From Theristus sp. LFF4_11 (Eukaryota; Nematoda; Chromadorea; Monhysterida; Xyalidae): a stretch of 64,000 nt of DNA. Below the pieces are notes generated by a model. It worked only from the letters and a program-made list of their open reading frames with translations, made no database searches and was not told where the DNA came from. The first letter of the stretch is position 1. Each line of letters starts with the position of its first letter. Positions 22,426 through 34,877 of this stretch are shown here, piece by piece. The stretch covers positions 52,199 to 116,198 of the forward strand of contig JASANC010005889.1 in NCBI GenBank assembly GCA_030248135.1. The letters run 5' to 3'. The position numbers and the translations under genes were made by a program.

Positions 22426-25400
22426 GTTCCGCCGGACGGCTCTCTTTAAAAGTCACCCGCCTGTCCTGGTTATTAGCCGGAGGCGGCGGTGATCGTGACT
22501 TGTTTTGAACAGCAGTGTCAGGCCTCTGATACTGTTGTTGATTTGGTTGCGACTGCTGTTGCGGTCGACTTGTATAGTTGGGCTGGAACCTTGTTCCAGG
22601 CCTACTGTATTGTGTATTATTTCGGTTCCAGTTTCCAAACCGTTGAAACCTGGATCCCGTCTGACTATTTGGAGTGGCAGTATTTTTACTGTCAGTCCTT
22701 ACTGCTTGGTCCTTTCGGACTTGCAGATTTCCGTCTGGTAGCAGTTCGCTACCTTCAAGCCGAAGTAAGTCTGCCATACACTCAACGCGCACAGCGTGTG
22801 CGTACGCGCTGGTGTAGTCCGGATTCGGACAGTGCAAGCGAACTTGGCTTTTAATGTAGGGTGTCAGTCCCCTAATAAAGGCTGACGTTTTCTGGCGTTC
22901 CACTTCTAGTGGGTGCCATCCGGCAGAGAGTGGCATAAAAATTGCCAACATTCTCTGTGAATATGCAGCTACAGTTTCTTTGTCCGCTTGCTTGCAAGCG
23001 TCCAATTTCATCTGCAGCTGATCTGAGTGAGTGTACTCAGAAAATGCAACTAACAAACGGTTACGTACCGCCTGATAGTTTGTCTGCTCCTCAAGGGGAA
23101 TAGACGATAAAAACCTTTTGGCATCACCATTTAGGTGATTCATCAGGTATAAAAGTTTCTCTGGATCGGAGAAACCTAACATCTCCATAGCTGGATCAAA
23201 ATTGTCCAGGTAGGAGACAATGGGACCCGTGTTGGGACCATTATAATGTTTATAGCCAGTGGCTTCACGCACAAACTTCATTGCTTGTGCATGACGTTCT
23301 AAGGCTTTGTTCGAGTCTTCCACTGTTTGTGGTCTCGGAATTAAAGCCATCAATGCCGCATACACTGACGAAGTAGTCGTGCTGCGGATATTCGTGTCAT
23401 TTTGCAACAAGAGCTGTGCACTTGTTGTATGACGTGTTACTGGCGGCTGTGCCGTGGTAACATTATTGACAGAAGTGCTATCCTGATGGAGTTGCACATT
23501 TGGAGCAGCTTGACTGCTTTGTGGTACAAAGTCAGCAAACTGATTCCGGTTTTGTTGACTTTCGTCAACGTGTGTTGCTCGTTGAGCTGGTTGCGCTTCT
23601 GCAGCAAAATGTGCTGTCAGTAGTGCATTAACATCATCAGTTCTTTGTGCAAGAACTGTTGTTGCTTCAGAGTTCGCCGGTGAAGCTGGACGCAACACCG
23701 AAGAGCTCGTCTGAGCCGGAGCTAACGTAGATGGCAAATTTGTTGTCACCTGCGTTTGTGATGGCAGTCGGCTCGGCACCTGTGGTGTCGGAAGCCGTGA
23801 CTGCACATTAGTAGGACCACGTGCTTTACGCCGTAAGTCCTCTATTGTCTTCCTTTCGGAAGTGGCCAATTCTATCGAATTGTGATATAACTGTACCTCC
23901 TCAGCAGCAGTTAGCTGCTGTGGGTACAGTCGACGTGGGTCTTCATGCGTTACGGCACCCATTGTGGTGTCGTCCGCTTGTACCCATGTGCCTGTCGGTC
24001 TCAACCTGTGTGTTGTGACCTCTGGCGCTTTGAGCCATCCACCTGGTGGCTCTCTGACTTGATAATAGACGCGACGTAACGCGTCCATTTTCAATTGCAC
24101 TGGCAACAGTGCTGGAGGCATATAAATATGCCCCAATTCTGCAGGCGTATCCGCACCGTACACGTCAACAAATTTGACCATGTACTCGAGCGGATGTGCC
24201 GGAACAGAAGCAGCAGGTAACTGTCTGCTCTGCATTATTGACGCAAGTGTTGTCGGTGGCACATTTGGTGCTGCCGACAGCGTATTCTGTGCAAGAGATG
24301 TCACCGTTGTGGTGGCAGTCTGCACATTCGTAATAGTAGCTGCTGTACTCGCAGCAGTTACTTGTGGTAGTGGCACTTGTGCCGTTACCGTTGTATTCAC
24401 AGACGTGGGTGCGTCTTGTGGATTATTCACCATGTGAATGTGTGTAATCGGCGTCTCAGCGTGAGATGTCGATTGCATTTCTGCATGATTACGAGTCAAG
24501 AACTCGCGCAAGAGATCAGTTTGATCTCTCATTGCATCTTGTAAACTCGCGAACTGCCTGTCGGTGTTCCGAGTATTTTCATGCACATCGCGTGAATAGC
24601 TGTTCATAATCCGGCCTAAACGGTCGGCGAACTGCAGATTCATCGCGGCTATGTGCCCACGAATAGTGTCACCATTATCTCTAATGTTGACACTTGTTTG
24701 TTGTGTCTGACGTTCTGTGTGCTCCAGCACCTGTTGGTGCTGTTGCTTCACAGTTTCGTCATTACGGTCTAACGCCTCAATAATGCGGCGTGACCCTTCT
24801 GTGGTAGCAGTGGCCACAGCTCTGAGAGCTTGGTCCATTGTACGAAACATAGAGCGATTCGATTCCGACGTATAGTCGAAACGAGACGCACTAAATTGAG
24901 ACGGACGCTGCGAATTAGCAGCGCCGGACTCCATATCCATGTCAGAATTATTCCGCGGGGCGGAAGTTCGACTTGGATTGTTATCAAGTGATTGCGGCGA
25001 TGTCGCCGTCAACCGCTCTAGTGGCGTGCGAACCGAATCGGTCGCGTGCGCACTGTGTGGTCTGGTTTTAGCGTCTGTGTACGCTTCCCAGAACCGCTTA
25101 TAGTGTTTTTGAAACACTGGCTTTTTACTGTCAGTGACAGTGAGGTGTCTTAGTATTGGTGCTAAGACATCCAATATTGTTTTATGTGTCTGAGGGACCG
25201 CGATTAGTTGTCGCGTGAGTTCGTTCAGACGTTTCGAAACCTGCGCCAGCTTTTGCGGCGTAGCAGTTTCGAGGATTTCTTCAGGCAAGCTGAAGGGAAG
25301 AAACGAGTAAATCGGATCTTCGTACGTTTCACTTGCACGTGTTGGTGCATGTGAGGGACCGGCACCTGGTTCATTACCTGGTGCGGTCGTTTTACGGGCT

Positions 25401-27535
25401 GATGCCCTGGTCACTGGTGGTGGCACCAGCGGCCTTCTTGCAGTAGGTGGTGTAGCCTGACGGCTATCATCACTATTCGACTCGTCGCTGTTCGCTTCGA
25501 GTAAGCAAATACGGTTGTCCTCTGGATCCGTATTGGTTGAGTTTGTACTCAAGGAGTCCTGTGTAGGGCTGCTTGAGACCTCCTTGTAATAATGCGACAG
25601 TAAAAGCCGTTGATTCCATGCGGCTTGCTGCGCAAATTGTAATTCAGTGAGCAAAGCGACATTGTCAGTGTCGTATTGCTGCTGATTTACTGCAATTGCA
25701 TCCTGCAATGCAGCGCTTGTAGCGTTGTGTTCAGTCGGAACTGATTGTATTGGCGACGGCAACACTGAGGCCAACGAAGCCTGAAAGTGACGCCTTTTTG
25801 CCAAGACTAAGTCAGACGGAGCGTCGTAAAACGCGTTCCGTCTCATTTGACTCATTTGAGTCGTGTGAGACAGAGCAGCACTAGTGTGCTGTCTCGTTTT
25901 TATTGCACCACTGTCAGACAGACACGCGCTGTCTGTGTGGTATTGCGCGCATGCTGTGTGACTGACGTCACCCAGTGCGCCTGTGTGTGAGGTATGCTTT
26001 CTGTCTGAGAGAGCTGCCTCTTTCGCGCGCGCTGTATGACTGGCGTCACACAGTGCGTTTGTGTGTGAGGTATGCATTCTGTCTGACAGAGCTGCCTCTT
26101 TCAATAGCACTGGCGTACAGTGTGTTTGACTGTGCAGGTTCGTATCGGAATACGTTTCCTTTTGCACGTGTGCCTTGGCACTAAACTGTTTGCATAGCAA
26201 ACGTGAATCAGAGTTCACTTCATGTGACGTATTCAGTGAGCTAGTTTTCACTAGTTCATTGATTTTATCGTTGTAAATGCTAGTTTGGCCGGTCTTACCG
26301 TCAAACAGCTCTTTCAAACCTAAGCTCGACATCGAGCTTGGTTGATTCAGATGGTCACTGTGACCTGAAAGCACAAGCTTTGCAGCTTGGTTTCTTGTAT
26401 GACTGCCAGGTCGTTTGAATGCAGCAAATTCTGCAGCCAAGCGACGGCGTTCAATGGTCGACAGAAACTGTCGCCTTTGTGATGGATCCATTTTGCGTCG
26501 TTTCTTTTTACGACGTGATTTGCGTTCATCATCGGCTTCAGAGCCGGAACCAACGGTTTTCTGCAATGAGTTCCGTTGTTGTTCATGGTCTCGGTTACCC
26601 TGGACTGAATCACTTTGCAGAAAGTTATTGCTTTTCGCAAAATGTCTTGTATGATAATGCGTCGTACTTAACGGCGTATAATATTGTGTGTGCTGCTCCA
26701 CCTGAGCAGGGGGACGGGAGACTGTCTCTCCTTGCGTTCCCATTTCGTGTGGTGGAGTAGCTCCAACAAGAGCAATCTCAGGGAGATGCTCGTTCACCCA
26801 TGATTGTCGATTGGGTGTTGAAGTGGCGACCGGGTCAAAAACGGCCCGATTTCGCCTCCATTTATACAGTGCAACACGGGCAAAGTATTCCTTTCCCGTG
26901 ATGTATCGTTCCTTTGCTCCATAGACCTGCTTGAATGTTGCCGGCAAGGGCACCACTCGGCCGTCTGGGAGCTTGGTCCGATATGCGGCGTCGTGCTTTG
27001 CCAGGTCGCTAATCATTTTGATTGCTTCCTCGGCACGTACGCCTCCGACTATCGTCAGCCCTGGGGTGACGACTGTCTTTGAATACAATAATGCAAGAGC
27101 GAACTCAAAGTCGCCTTGTATTTCAACAGCGCTTTCATCAAGATTGATGATTGGCGCGGTCAAGACACGTTTTAAGTGCATGACCATTTCAGACGATAGC
27201 GTCGCCACAGAAGAACCTGAGGCGTAGCTAGCATAACCCGCGTCTGATACCATGTCGCTGGGCGACTTGGTCAGGCGTTGGTTTTCTTTGGCAGTGAGGC
27301 CAAAGTGCTCATAAATGAGATCGGTCACTACAGTGGTGACTTGCTCTCTGTTCGTGTAGATTGGCAGATCCAACAAGGCTGCCAACAGTTGACTTTTGTT
27401 GATTGTTCGCAACGTCTTTTTGCGAACTTTCTGGAAAGGAGGCGCCCGAGTAATTCCTCGTGCGTTCCTTATGAGACTCTGGTTACTTTTGTCAAAGTGC
27501 CAGTCGAGGTGATAGACCTCCATTTGCGGGTTCAT
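22133..27535 (-). CDS. gag: Gag-like ORF with very long N-terminal extension
   Basis: The frame runs from inside the 5' LTR; the first plausible ATG overlaps the LTR edge (27535-27533, MNPQMEV), and another lies a few codons on. The last third holds a Ty3-type capsid: residues about 1390-1590 include VSYLDNFDPAMEMLGF, YLMNHLNGDAKRFL and FIRGLTPYIKSQVRL. A Gln/Asn/Pro-rich basic tail follows (FQRFGNWNRNNTQY) without any CCHC knuckle. The first 1300 or so residues are unusual for gag. A globular-looking block of about 350 residues (LPIYTNREQVTTVVTDLIYE) is followed by long Ser/Thr/Gln-rich sequence. The real C-terminus is unknown because the frame enters the G-run stretch after about 22430. Confidence 0.85.
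25970..26100 (-). repeat. Short internal duplication in the gag ORF
   Basis: A segment of about 84 bp containing GTGTGTGAGGTATG and TGTCTGAGAGAGCTGCCTCTTT is present twice in tandem, encoding two near-identical peptide blocks (AKEAALSDRKHTSHT type). It lies in the low-complexity part of the gag extension and keeps the frame. Confidence 0.7.
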
Positions 27536-28288
27536 CCCCCGGCTGCAGTTTGCAGACGAGTGGATTTTGACGCTCGTGTCACACGAGTTGAGTGCCACCC
27601 TACTACGAACCGAAGTCCGAGGGATGTGCCTCATTGCTGGAGTCAAACGACTACGAGTCTCTGCCACCGACTCGCTCGCATCTGCCACCTGCGACGCCGT
27701 TCGAGTTCCAGCCGCGTAATGAGGGCTTGAGCCATTGCCTCTCATTCGTCGTCGTTGAATACGCCGTTGATTAGTTCACACAATTGTTATGGCTTCTTTC
27801 AGGAATTCGTCAATCGAGGACGACAAAGAATAAAACGTTTACAAAAGAAGACTGTTGTAATTGATTACGGTTTACAGATTTTAGACGAAGCCGCAAAGGT
27901 TTACACCAGTACCTTTAGGGTCTGGCCGTGAGTTGCCGCCCAGAACGCCCTCTCGATGTCAGGCGCAGTCCTGGACAGATCGTGAAGCGCCCAAATGTGG
28001 GGCGACCACACGATACCCGAACACTTGTCCACGCGACTTTCCAAGCGGAGTTGGTTTTTGTCGTTTATCGTGAGACAAGAGCAGTGATAGAGTATGACGA
28101 AAAACATGGTAGAGTGGTAATTAAAGGTGGTGACTGTTGATGGTGACCAATAATAAAAGAAATGTTGAAGGTTGAATACAAAAATAGGTGAACTATTACC
28201 AAGTGTGGAAGAATTACAGTACAATAAAATATCACAGTCAGAGTTTTTGGGGGTTGAGTGAAGTGAGGTCGTGTACCGGACCTGACAA
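27533..28288 (-). repeat. 5' LTR of the giant retrotransposon
   Basis: Near-identical to 8029-8783; the differences are a few substitutions and small indels (for example around 28150-28165). Transcription on the minus strand would start within this LTR. I could not recognise a tRNA primer-binding site with confidence next to its inner edge; the adjoining coding-strand bases read AACCCGCAAATGGAGG. Confidence 0.92.
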
Positions 28289-28643
28289 TCTGGTAATTCA
28301 GTAATGCATTTGCAGTACGTTTTTTAATTGTTCGCGCACTGGCTCCGGAAACCATAAGGTACCATTTTTAAGGTACCAAACTCCGACGGAAACGGGCAAT
28401 TCTGCCCCCAATCCAATCCAATCCCTCGGCTCTGGAGGAAGTAGGCCATTAGATTTACTATCTAAAAATGCGGAAGACGCATAAAAAGGTCAGGCTCATC
28501 AACCTTTGGCTCACGGAGAAATGCCGCCCGGCTCTCCGTGATGAAATTTAATTGTAGTTCTAAAGGACACATTATTCATTCATTATTGAAAAGCGACATG
28601 ACTATGACAATTATATTATATCGTATAAGTACGCAGCTTTAAC
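28289..28643. other. Intergenic stretch upstream of CUTC
   Basis: No gene seen. At about 28457-28490 the words TATCTAAAAATGCGG and GACGCATAAAAAGG resemble the terminal repeat of the foldback element at 53977-54982, so a single decayed end of that family may be present. The expected 3' end of WDR35 is not recognisable here. Confidence 0.4.
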
Positions 28644-30917
28644 ATGGCAATTCGTCAGTTTTTTTGCAAATCTCTCTCAGGAGTTGCTATGGCAAAGAAA
28701 GTTGAGAATAACTGTAAAATTCTGGAGATCTGCGTCGATTCAGTGGAGTCGGCTGTAAATGCTGTCAATGGAGGTTAGTTGGTCTAACTTAAAAAAACGT
28801 TTTTTTTGTAACGGCGCATTCATGAAGCAGTATTTTAATGACGCTTAGCTGTGTTAAAACATAGCTGCGCGGTCACTAAATACTGCTTCATGAATGCCAC
28901 TTAAAAGACGTATCCAAATGGCGGACAAAGCGTGATGGAGTCATTTCGCACAATCACTGCAATATACCACCACAAATGGAAAGTTTTCGTTTGTTTCTCG
29001 TTCCGCTGTAAAAGGATTTCAATAAACTTACGTTCCTGGCAGGTGCCAACCGGCTTGAACTGTGCGCAGCGCTGGAACTCGGTGGACTGACGCCAACAGT
29101 CGGTCGGTCGATATGTACACTTTTATTTTTGATTTGTATTCGATTATTTGATTTGATATGTACAGTTTGATCACGAGGTGTTTTCACACAAAGAAAAAGT
29201 GCCCCGCCGCATATCCCGCCTCGTGCTCGTGTCTCACGTCTTGAAAAAGTGGTTCAGACTGCCGTGTCACTAACCGGTGATTGTTCTGGTAACATTTTAG
29301 CAATCGATTTTCGCGATTTTTATTACCGCGGACACGACGCACGACAGGACACGAGTTGGGACATCTCCTTTTCTGTCCCGATCAGAAGCCGACACTTGAA
29401 AAAACAATCCCCACAACAAATTTTGTTAACGACTCAGGCCTGCTGAGCACGATTCGTCGTCACTGCAGCAAGTCAGTCGACATCCGGTGTATGCTGCGCT
29501 GTCGCGACGGCGATTTCGTGTACACGGACACGGAGCTGACGACGATGCTCGCCGACATGCAGCTGCTCAGAGCGCACGGCGCCTCCGGATTCGTCTTCGG
29601 AGCACTGAATCCGTGAGCGGACTGCATTACGATCGTTGATAAAGTGAAATCCGTGAGCAGACTGCATTACGATCGTTGATAAAGTGATGCGTTCTGTGGA
29701 CGACCATCACAAAATGAACAGAGTTGTTGCGACCATTCTTTTTCTTTGGTGTCTCGTGTCTGGTGATGACCAAACAACACTGTACGTGTTCAAACCATGA
29801 AAGCTAAACAACTTTGGAAAAAAAACCTTGAAACTGCTTTCTCTAGCGATGGTTCCGTACACGAGGCAGCGTGCGACAGATTTGTGAAAGACGCTCAACC
29901 ATTGCCAGTTACATTTCACAGAGGTATAGGTAATGCAAGCGGATTTCAGTTAATAAAACGTCATCAAGCACGTTGCAGACAATAATCAACATTTTCGAAA
30001 TTTCTGACGTTTTCACATGCACGAAATTATATTTAATGCAGCAATTGACGTCTGCGCCAACTGGGCACGCGCACTGACCGTTATCCGATCATTGGGCTTC
30101 ACCCGTGTGCTGAGCAGTGGGCAAGCGGCCACCGCAGTCGAAGGCATCGATACACTGCAACAGATGCTGATTGCTGCCGAAGACTCGATCGTCATTGTTG
30201 CTGGTATAGTCTGCTTATTGGAGACTGTCAGATTGGAAATGACGTGATGCGTGTTGCCACGGCCACCTCTGGCAATCTAGAATACCGACCATACGATAAA
30301 CTATGCCAAAACAAGAATCAGAAGGCTAAATAACCGACTTACTTGGCTCAGAATGTTCACATTTTCACAACAATGCTCTGTTTTTAATGTAATGAGAGAA
30401 AAAAACCACAAGCGTCAAAAGTGTCAACCAGGCGAAACGTTACGAGTGTGTGTTTTCTCGCGCGTGGTCTGTTGATTTCAAGCTAAAAAAGATGTCCGAA
30501 CAGGCGTCCGGTTTCCTGGCTGACCGCCTGGGTGTGCTCGCGCGCGGTGTCCCGCAATCAAAAGTGGCAACACCCCAGACCCCCACTAGCGGCGTTTTGG
30601 GGTATTTTTTTCTGGGTTACGCGGACGCACCGCGCGGGACAGGACACCGGACAACACCTGTTCGGATACGTTTTTTCAAGGTGCCATTTTATTTTTTCAT
30701 AGGCTCCGGCGTCGCCGACCACAACGTCATTCAACTGGCGAGCATTGGTGTGTCCGAGTTTCACTCCTCCGCGAGCATTCCGCTGTTTCGACCGTGCCCG
30801 CCGACGCAGGGCACCATAAAAATGGGCCAATGCAGCACACTTACGAGTCGAAAGGTGACCAGCCTCGAGAAGGTCAGAGCGATCCGTGCCGCGCTCGACA
30901 TGCTCACGTTCTTGTGA
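28644..30917 (+). CDS. CUTC: CutC copper homeostasis protein homologue
   Basis: A CutC-family TIM-barrel protein linked to copper handling; its exact biochemical role is not settled in animals. Six exons join in phase: 28644-28773 (ILEICVDSVESAVNAVNGG), 29043-29102 (ANRLELCAALELGGLTPT), 29438-29612 (RDGDFVYTD, GASGFVFGALNP), 29846-29923 (PLPVTFHR), 30042-30203 (SLGFTRVLSSGQAATA) and 30703-30917 (GVSEFHSSA to the stop). The order and blocks match the full family, so the gene looks complete. Two in-frame starts exist, ATG 28644 and ATG 28689; the conserved barrel begins after the second, so either could be used. The intron in 28774-29042 carries a small hairpin MITE, and the donor of exon 3 lies in a 40-bp tandem duplication. 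Confidence 0.94.
28813..28898. mobile_element. Small hairpin element, family D, copy 1 (CUTC intron)
   Basis: GCATTCATGAAGCAGTATTT is mirrored by AAATACTGCTTCATGAATGC around a short loop. A shorter relative lies at 42073-42136. It is non-coding and would fold as one hairpin in the transcript. Confidence 0.75.
29607..29686 (+). repeat. 40-bp tandem duplication across a CUTC splice donor
   Basis: The unit ATCCGTGAGC…GATCGTTGATAAAGTG is present twice, at about 29607-29646 and 29647-29686, with one or two mismatches. Each copy carries a CC|GTGAGC donor, so exon 3 has two candidate 5' splice sites, at 29613 and 29653. Confidence 0.8.
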
Positions 30918-31416
30918 TTTTATTGCTTTCTCTTTAAACTTTTTTTTGCTCTGCGAAATTCCTTACGATCTGAATCAAAGTCAAATTTGGAAAAAAGCCT
31001 ACCCGCATCTCTTAATTCAATAGAAGTTTTTTCTTTCTCTTGAACCGAGGTACACATAGAAAGGAAAGCAAATGTATCATACAGGAAAAACTGCGCATTT
31101 GTGTCGCAAGATTATGAAGCAATAATAACTGTCATGTTATGTTGGAATTTCTAAAGAAAATTTGTCAATCAATATCAGTGTGTATCACGGATTCAAGTAC
31201 GCCGTAGCAAGAATTTGATTGCTTTTCAATAAAAGCAAATATGTAACAACAATGAGATTCGTCAAACAGTTTGAAGCTGTTTTTGTTTTTAAAACAAGCT
31301 TCAGCAGCAACCCTAGTACGTTGATTTTGACAAGAAATGGCCAAAATTGAATGAATAAATAGCTTTTTTAATGTTTTTTTCCAGTTTTTTTCCAAACGCA
31401 ACAATAAGCTGTCCTC
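30918..31416. other. Intergenic stretch between CUTC and carbonic anhydrase
   Basis: The two genes converge here: CUTC ends at 30917 and the carbonic anhydrase stop is at 31417. The sequence is AT-rich with T-runs and is presumably two 3' UTRs. I see no gene. Confidence 0.5.
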
Positions 31417-32856
31417 TCAAATATGACCACCGAGCTCAAACGAAGCCCTGACCACTCTGCCATCGAGCGCTTGAGGCTCGCGTACGTTACGACTGTTGAT
31501 TCTGCGCATCGTTTGCAGCTGAAAAGAAGAAATGGCAGAAAGGCGCAGTGACTGGCTGCATTTGTTGGCGTTTGGCGGAACCACTGCTGCAGTCAGAGCC
31601 ACGCGCACACGCTGGTGCTGTACCAAGGAGTGCTCGTTGGAATCCGAATGAAAATGAACGCTCTCATTTCCCCAACAACACGATCCTTCCTTACTACTCC
31701 AATAGCAAAAATGCTATTGATGCCGGTATCTTTCCAAACGAACAACCCAAATGTATGTTGTGAAACAAACCTGCGCAAATGAAACTGGAATTGGATCGCG
31801 CAGCACCGACCACAGGACGCACTCGGAGTACGGTGGCGTCGTCAACGAACCACTGTATGTCCAAAATGATTTCTTTTCTGAAAAAAATGGCGCGGACTTT
31901 AAGATTTGAATTTCGCTTCAAAGTAGTCGTTTCTTCAAACTGCCGCAAAACCCAACGATGCCATAATGAGAAACCGAGAATTTGCCAGCGATGTACCTGG
32001 CCACAATTTGCGAGGATCAAAATCGTACGGCAACGACGTTCGCTCGTTCGGGTGACTGATTTTCTCCACAGCATCAATGAGTGGCTGCAGTGCTTCGTTG
32101 TTGCAGTCGTGCGCTGATTCCTGAAAAAAGACACAATACTAAATTTCACAATTTTGCAGGATGCTGATTGGCTGTTTGATTGCAACAATAATGGCTCGAC
32201 CAATCGGCTACCCGAGTGTCACACCCATCCTTAGGGTATGCACTATTGTCTACCTCCATGAAGACGGCGACGACGGCGAGCCCGTTGTGTTGCTGGAGTG
32301 CTTGCTCGAACGTACCGCAATTCGTGTTGTAAAAGACGAAATGCAGCTGCAAAGGCAGAGTTCTTTGTTGAAAAAATGTTCAAATCAGTTCATTCAACCA
32401 CTGCCCATTATTCACTAACCTCGCTGGCAAAGCCCTTGCTCAGTATCAGATGTTCCGAGCCGTTCCAGGAGTTGCTGCCCCAGTGCGCATGGAACTGCAC
32501 GAGTTTGTATGTGGCTGGCAGGTGCGACGCAGTGACAGCTGGTGGACAAAGATTAAAGAACGCAGATATTGAAACGCTTCCATCAAATTTGTTAGTCGGA
32601 GTTCTCAGTGCGTACCGACCGGAAATACAACGACAAAATCAGTGCAAGCTATCGTTTCCAAAAAAATGTCACCTAAAAAATCAGCGAAACCAACTAGAAT
32701 CAACGGCCGGTTCGCAGAGCACCGCCCAAGTGTGTCCGTTGTTGACGATGCTGATGCAGTCGCCGAGGCTGTAGTCGAAGTGCCACGAGTCGTCATCCAG
32801 CTTCGGGTCGAACTTGCACTCGGTGTAGCGGATGTCGATCGGCGACTGCGCGCTGC
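31417..32856 (-). CDS. Alpha carbonic anhydrase (first exon not found)
   Basis: Zinc enzyme interconverting CO2 and bicarbonate. Exons on the minus strand: 32856 to about 32700 ([22 protein letters not shown]); 32538-32420 ([20 protein letters not shown]); about 32346-32217 ([27 protein letters not shown]); about 32120-32004 ([11 protein letters not shown]); about 31856-31775 ([16 protein letters not shown]); 31520-31417 ([14 protein letters not shown], stop). The three zinc histidines are visible (FHAHW, and the LH of LHFVF), as are the gatekeeper Glu/Thr (GSEH, SLTTPP) and the His of NNGH that shuttles protons. An active enzyme is therefore likely. In the family LHLVHWN is usual, and here the second His is replaced. 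The upstream exon with the Trp-rich start and any signal peptide was not identified, so cytosolic or secreted is undecided. Confidence 0.92.
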
Positions 32857-34877
32857 CTGCGTGCAGATTTCTGTCATCTCAAATTTAGCCATCCGGTTGT
32901 CTTCTTATTGAGAATGGCTTTATGGGGCAGACGATGTGCCAAAGATGGGATTCTGAAAAGTTACACATCCGGTAGAGCTTAGCTTTGTCCGAATAACCTA
33001 TTCTCTGAATAACCTGAATAACCTACACACCAACAGAGTAGCTTTGCCTTTTCACTCACATTTATGACGGCCAGATGTTCGATCAAACCACCCGATGAAA
33101 GTACTGCGGACACTTTCAAAATGTTCATTCAGTCCAAAGTATGGAGCTTCAAAATTTCTACCAAGCTTGAAATTGGCTGTCGACGAGCTAATGGCATCTT
33201 TCACGGATTCCACGTAACGAAACATGATCAGCGAAAAGAAAAGTTGCGAAATGGACCACTACCACAGTCTTGCGAGAAAAAAAACTTGAGAAAATCTTGA
33301 GTAACCCTCGCTGCAAAATTGCTCTGTTACGTGTGAATCATGATGAGCTGAGTGAATAAGCAGACCAATTAAAAATAATTGAAACGCCACTACTTACATG
33401 ACTGACTTGGCATCATGCGTCAATGAGTGAGGAACGCGTGCAGAAACTGTTTATCGGGTAGTTGTTAATTTCGGCCCAAGTCCGCGCTCTCAAATCTGAT
33501 GTGATATTGTTGCAAGCATGTCATTTATGTGTAAAGTTGGCATTCCAACTTGCTTTTTAGCAAGCATTTTTGTCAGCTAGAAAACCCAGACGAAAAAGGA
33601 AGCCAGAATAAAAGGCTCTCTCATTGCTGAAACGTCTGTGAGCCATGGCCGCATTAATGGAGTTCCCTGTGAAAATTTACCAAGTGCCACTGCTTTGAAA
33701 GCCAATTTCGTGTAATGCAGGTTTTCCAATAAATGATTCATGGCTACAAGGTCAGCACCAGCGAATCATCACATATTGTTAAGAATTTGAACAAAAACTA
33801 TGGCGGATTTAGCCAACTTTCACCACGCACTCTGTGTCACTTACAGCTCACGTGCAGTGCAGTGTAGCTGCTGCTTGTTGGATTATTTTGCTGCGGCCCC
33901 ATTCCGTTCTGCTGTTGTGGAAGCACACGTCGACCGTGCGTTCATATATTGATAGGCAGAAGTAAAACACTGTGCTACACTAGTTACTCCATTGCGCGAA
34001 AGGTCTGTTCAAAATCGATTCTTTTCCGTAAAAACAGAGAAAAAGCAGACAGACACAGTCAAAGAACGAGCTTTACTCAATTGTTTTTTTTCGGAATGCC
34101 TTCATCACCCTGTAGCCGGAGGGCCAGGAAATAATAAAGTCCAATCAATCTCGTACAGTTTCGCGTTTTACTGCGTTCATCATATGCATAGAAGTTCAAA
34201 AACACAAGATCTCAGCTGTTAAGGCAACCGCGTGAAAAGGAAGAATAAAAACGGACTGGAGCAACCGGAAAACTGATGAGAAAACACGTGAATAAGGCGT
34301 TATGGAAAAGTATAGCCTTGAAAGGTGAGCTTCTTTAAAAAACAAAAACGTACATACACACACACAGTGAAGCTGAAATATGGGAACTGAAAATGCGTTG
34401 AATAAAACTCGATATGAAATCACCCGGTGCAAAAATAGTAAGCGTGTCAAACAAATGTTGTAATCACGGACACAAAAAACCTTTGACAGCTTCTGATAGA
34501 GACCCTTATCTCTGTAACACGCAACGAATCCCGTTTTTTATTTTTTTTATTTGGTTAAATTTCAACGAAGCTGAAATTTTAAATTGAAAAAAATTGGGAA
34601 TCTAACTTGTCAAATGCTATGTCTAAATGAATTGACACAGTTTTTTGCTTCAAAAAATCAACATTGAACACGGACAAAAGTCACACGGGGCAGTTCTGTC
34701 TGTAATTCCATTCATTGCACCCAAAAAGGGGGACATTTGCCTACCTACCTTCGACCGTTTACGAAACCGGCGGGGTGGGGCATGTGCCGATAAAAAAAGC
34801 CACAAGAGTAGCGTTGACCTGGCCGTAAGCACCACAAGCAATAATTTCTCAGTTTGTTTAAATGTGCAGTCTCATCA
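32857..34877. other. Region without recognised genes
   Basis: About 2 kb. It should hold the first exon and promoter of the carbonic anhydrase, which I could not find. There is a small direct repeat of GAATAACCT near 32989-33020, and AT-rich sequence elsewhere. No convincing protein or element is visible. Confidence 0.4.

Larger units (their letters stand above)
8029..28288 (-). mobile_element. Giant Ty3/gypsy-class LTR retrotransposon (about 20.3 kb)
   Basis: Two direct repeats of about 755 bp (8029-8783 and 27533-28288) bound an interior of about 18.7 kb whose three long ORFs all read on the minus strand: gag (22133-27535), pol (17873-22074) and a third ORF of unknown function (9706-16299). 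Just inside the left LTR lies a purine tract on the coding strand (8784-8801), so the left copy is the 3' LTR. The order protease-RT-RNase H-integrase is that of Ty3/gypsy. The LTRs differ at only a few sites and small indels, so insertion was recent. I see no matching target duplication: the left flank reads GCGATAG and the right flank ATCTGG. Usual Ty3/gypsy elements are about 5-8 kb, so this one is unusually large. Confidence 0.93.

Noticed and set aside
32857..34877. First exon of the carbonic anhydrase
   Set aside because: I looked for the Trp/Gly-Pro-rich start on the minus strand and found nothing convincing, so no exon is listed.
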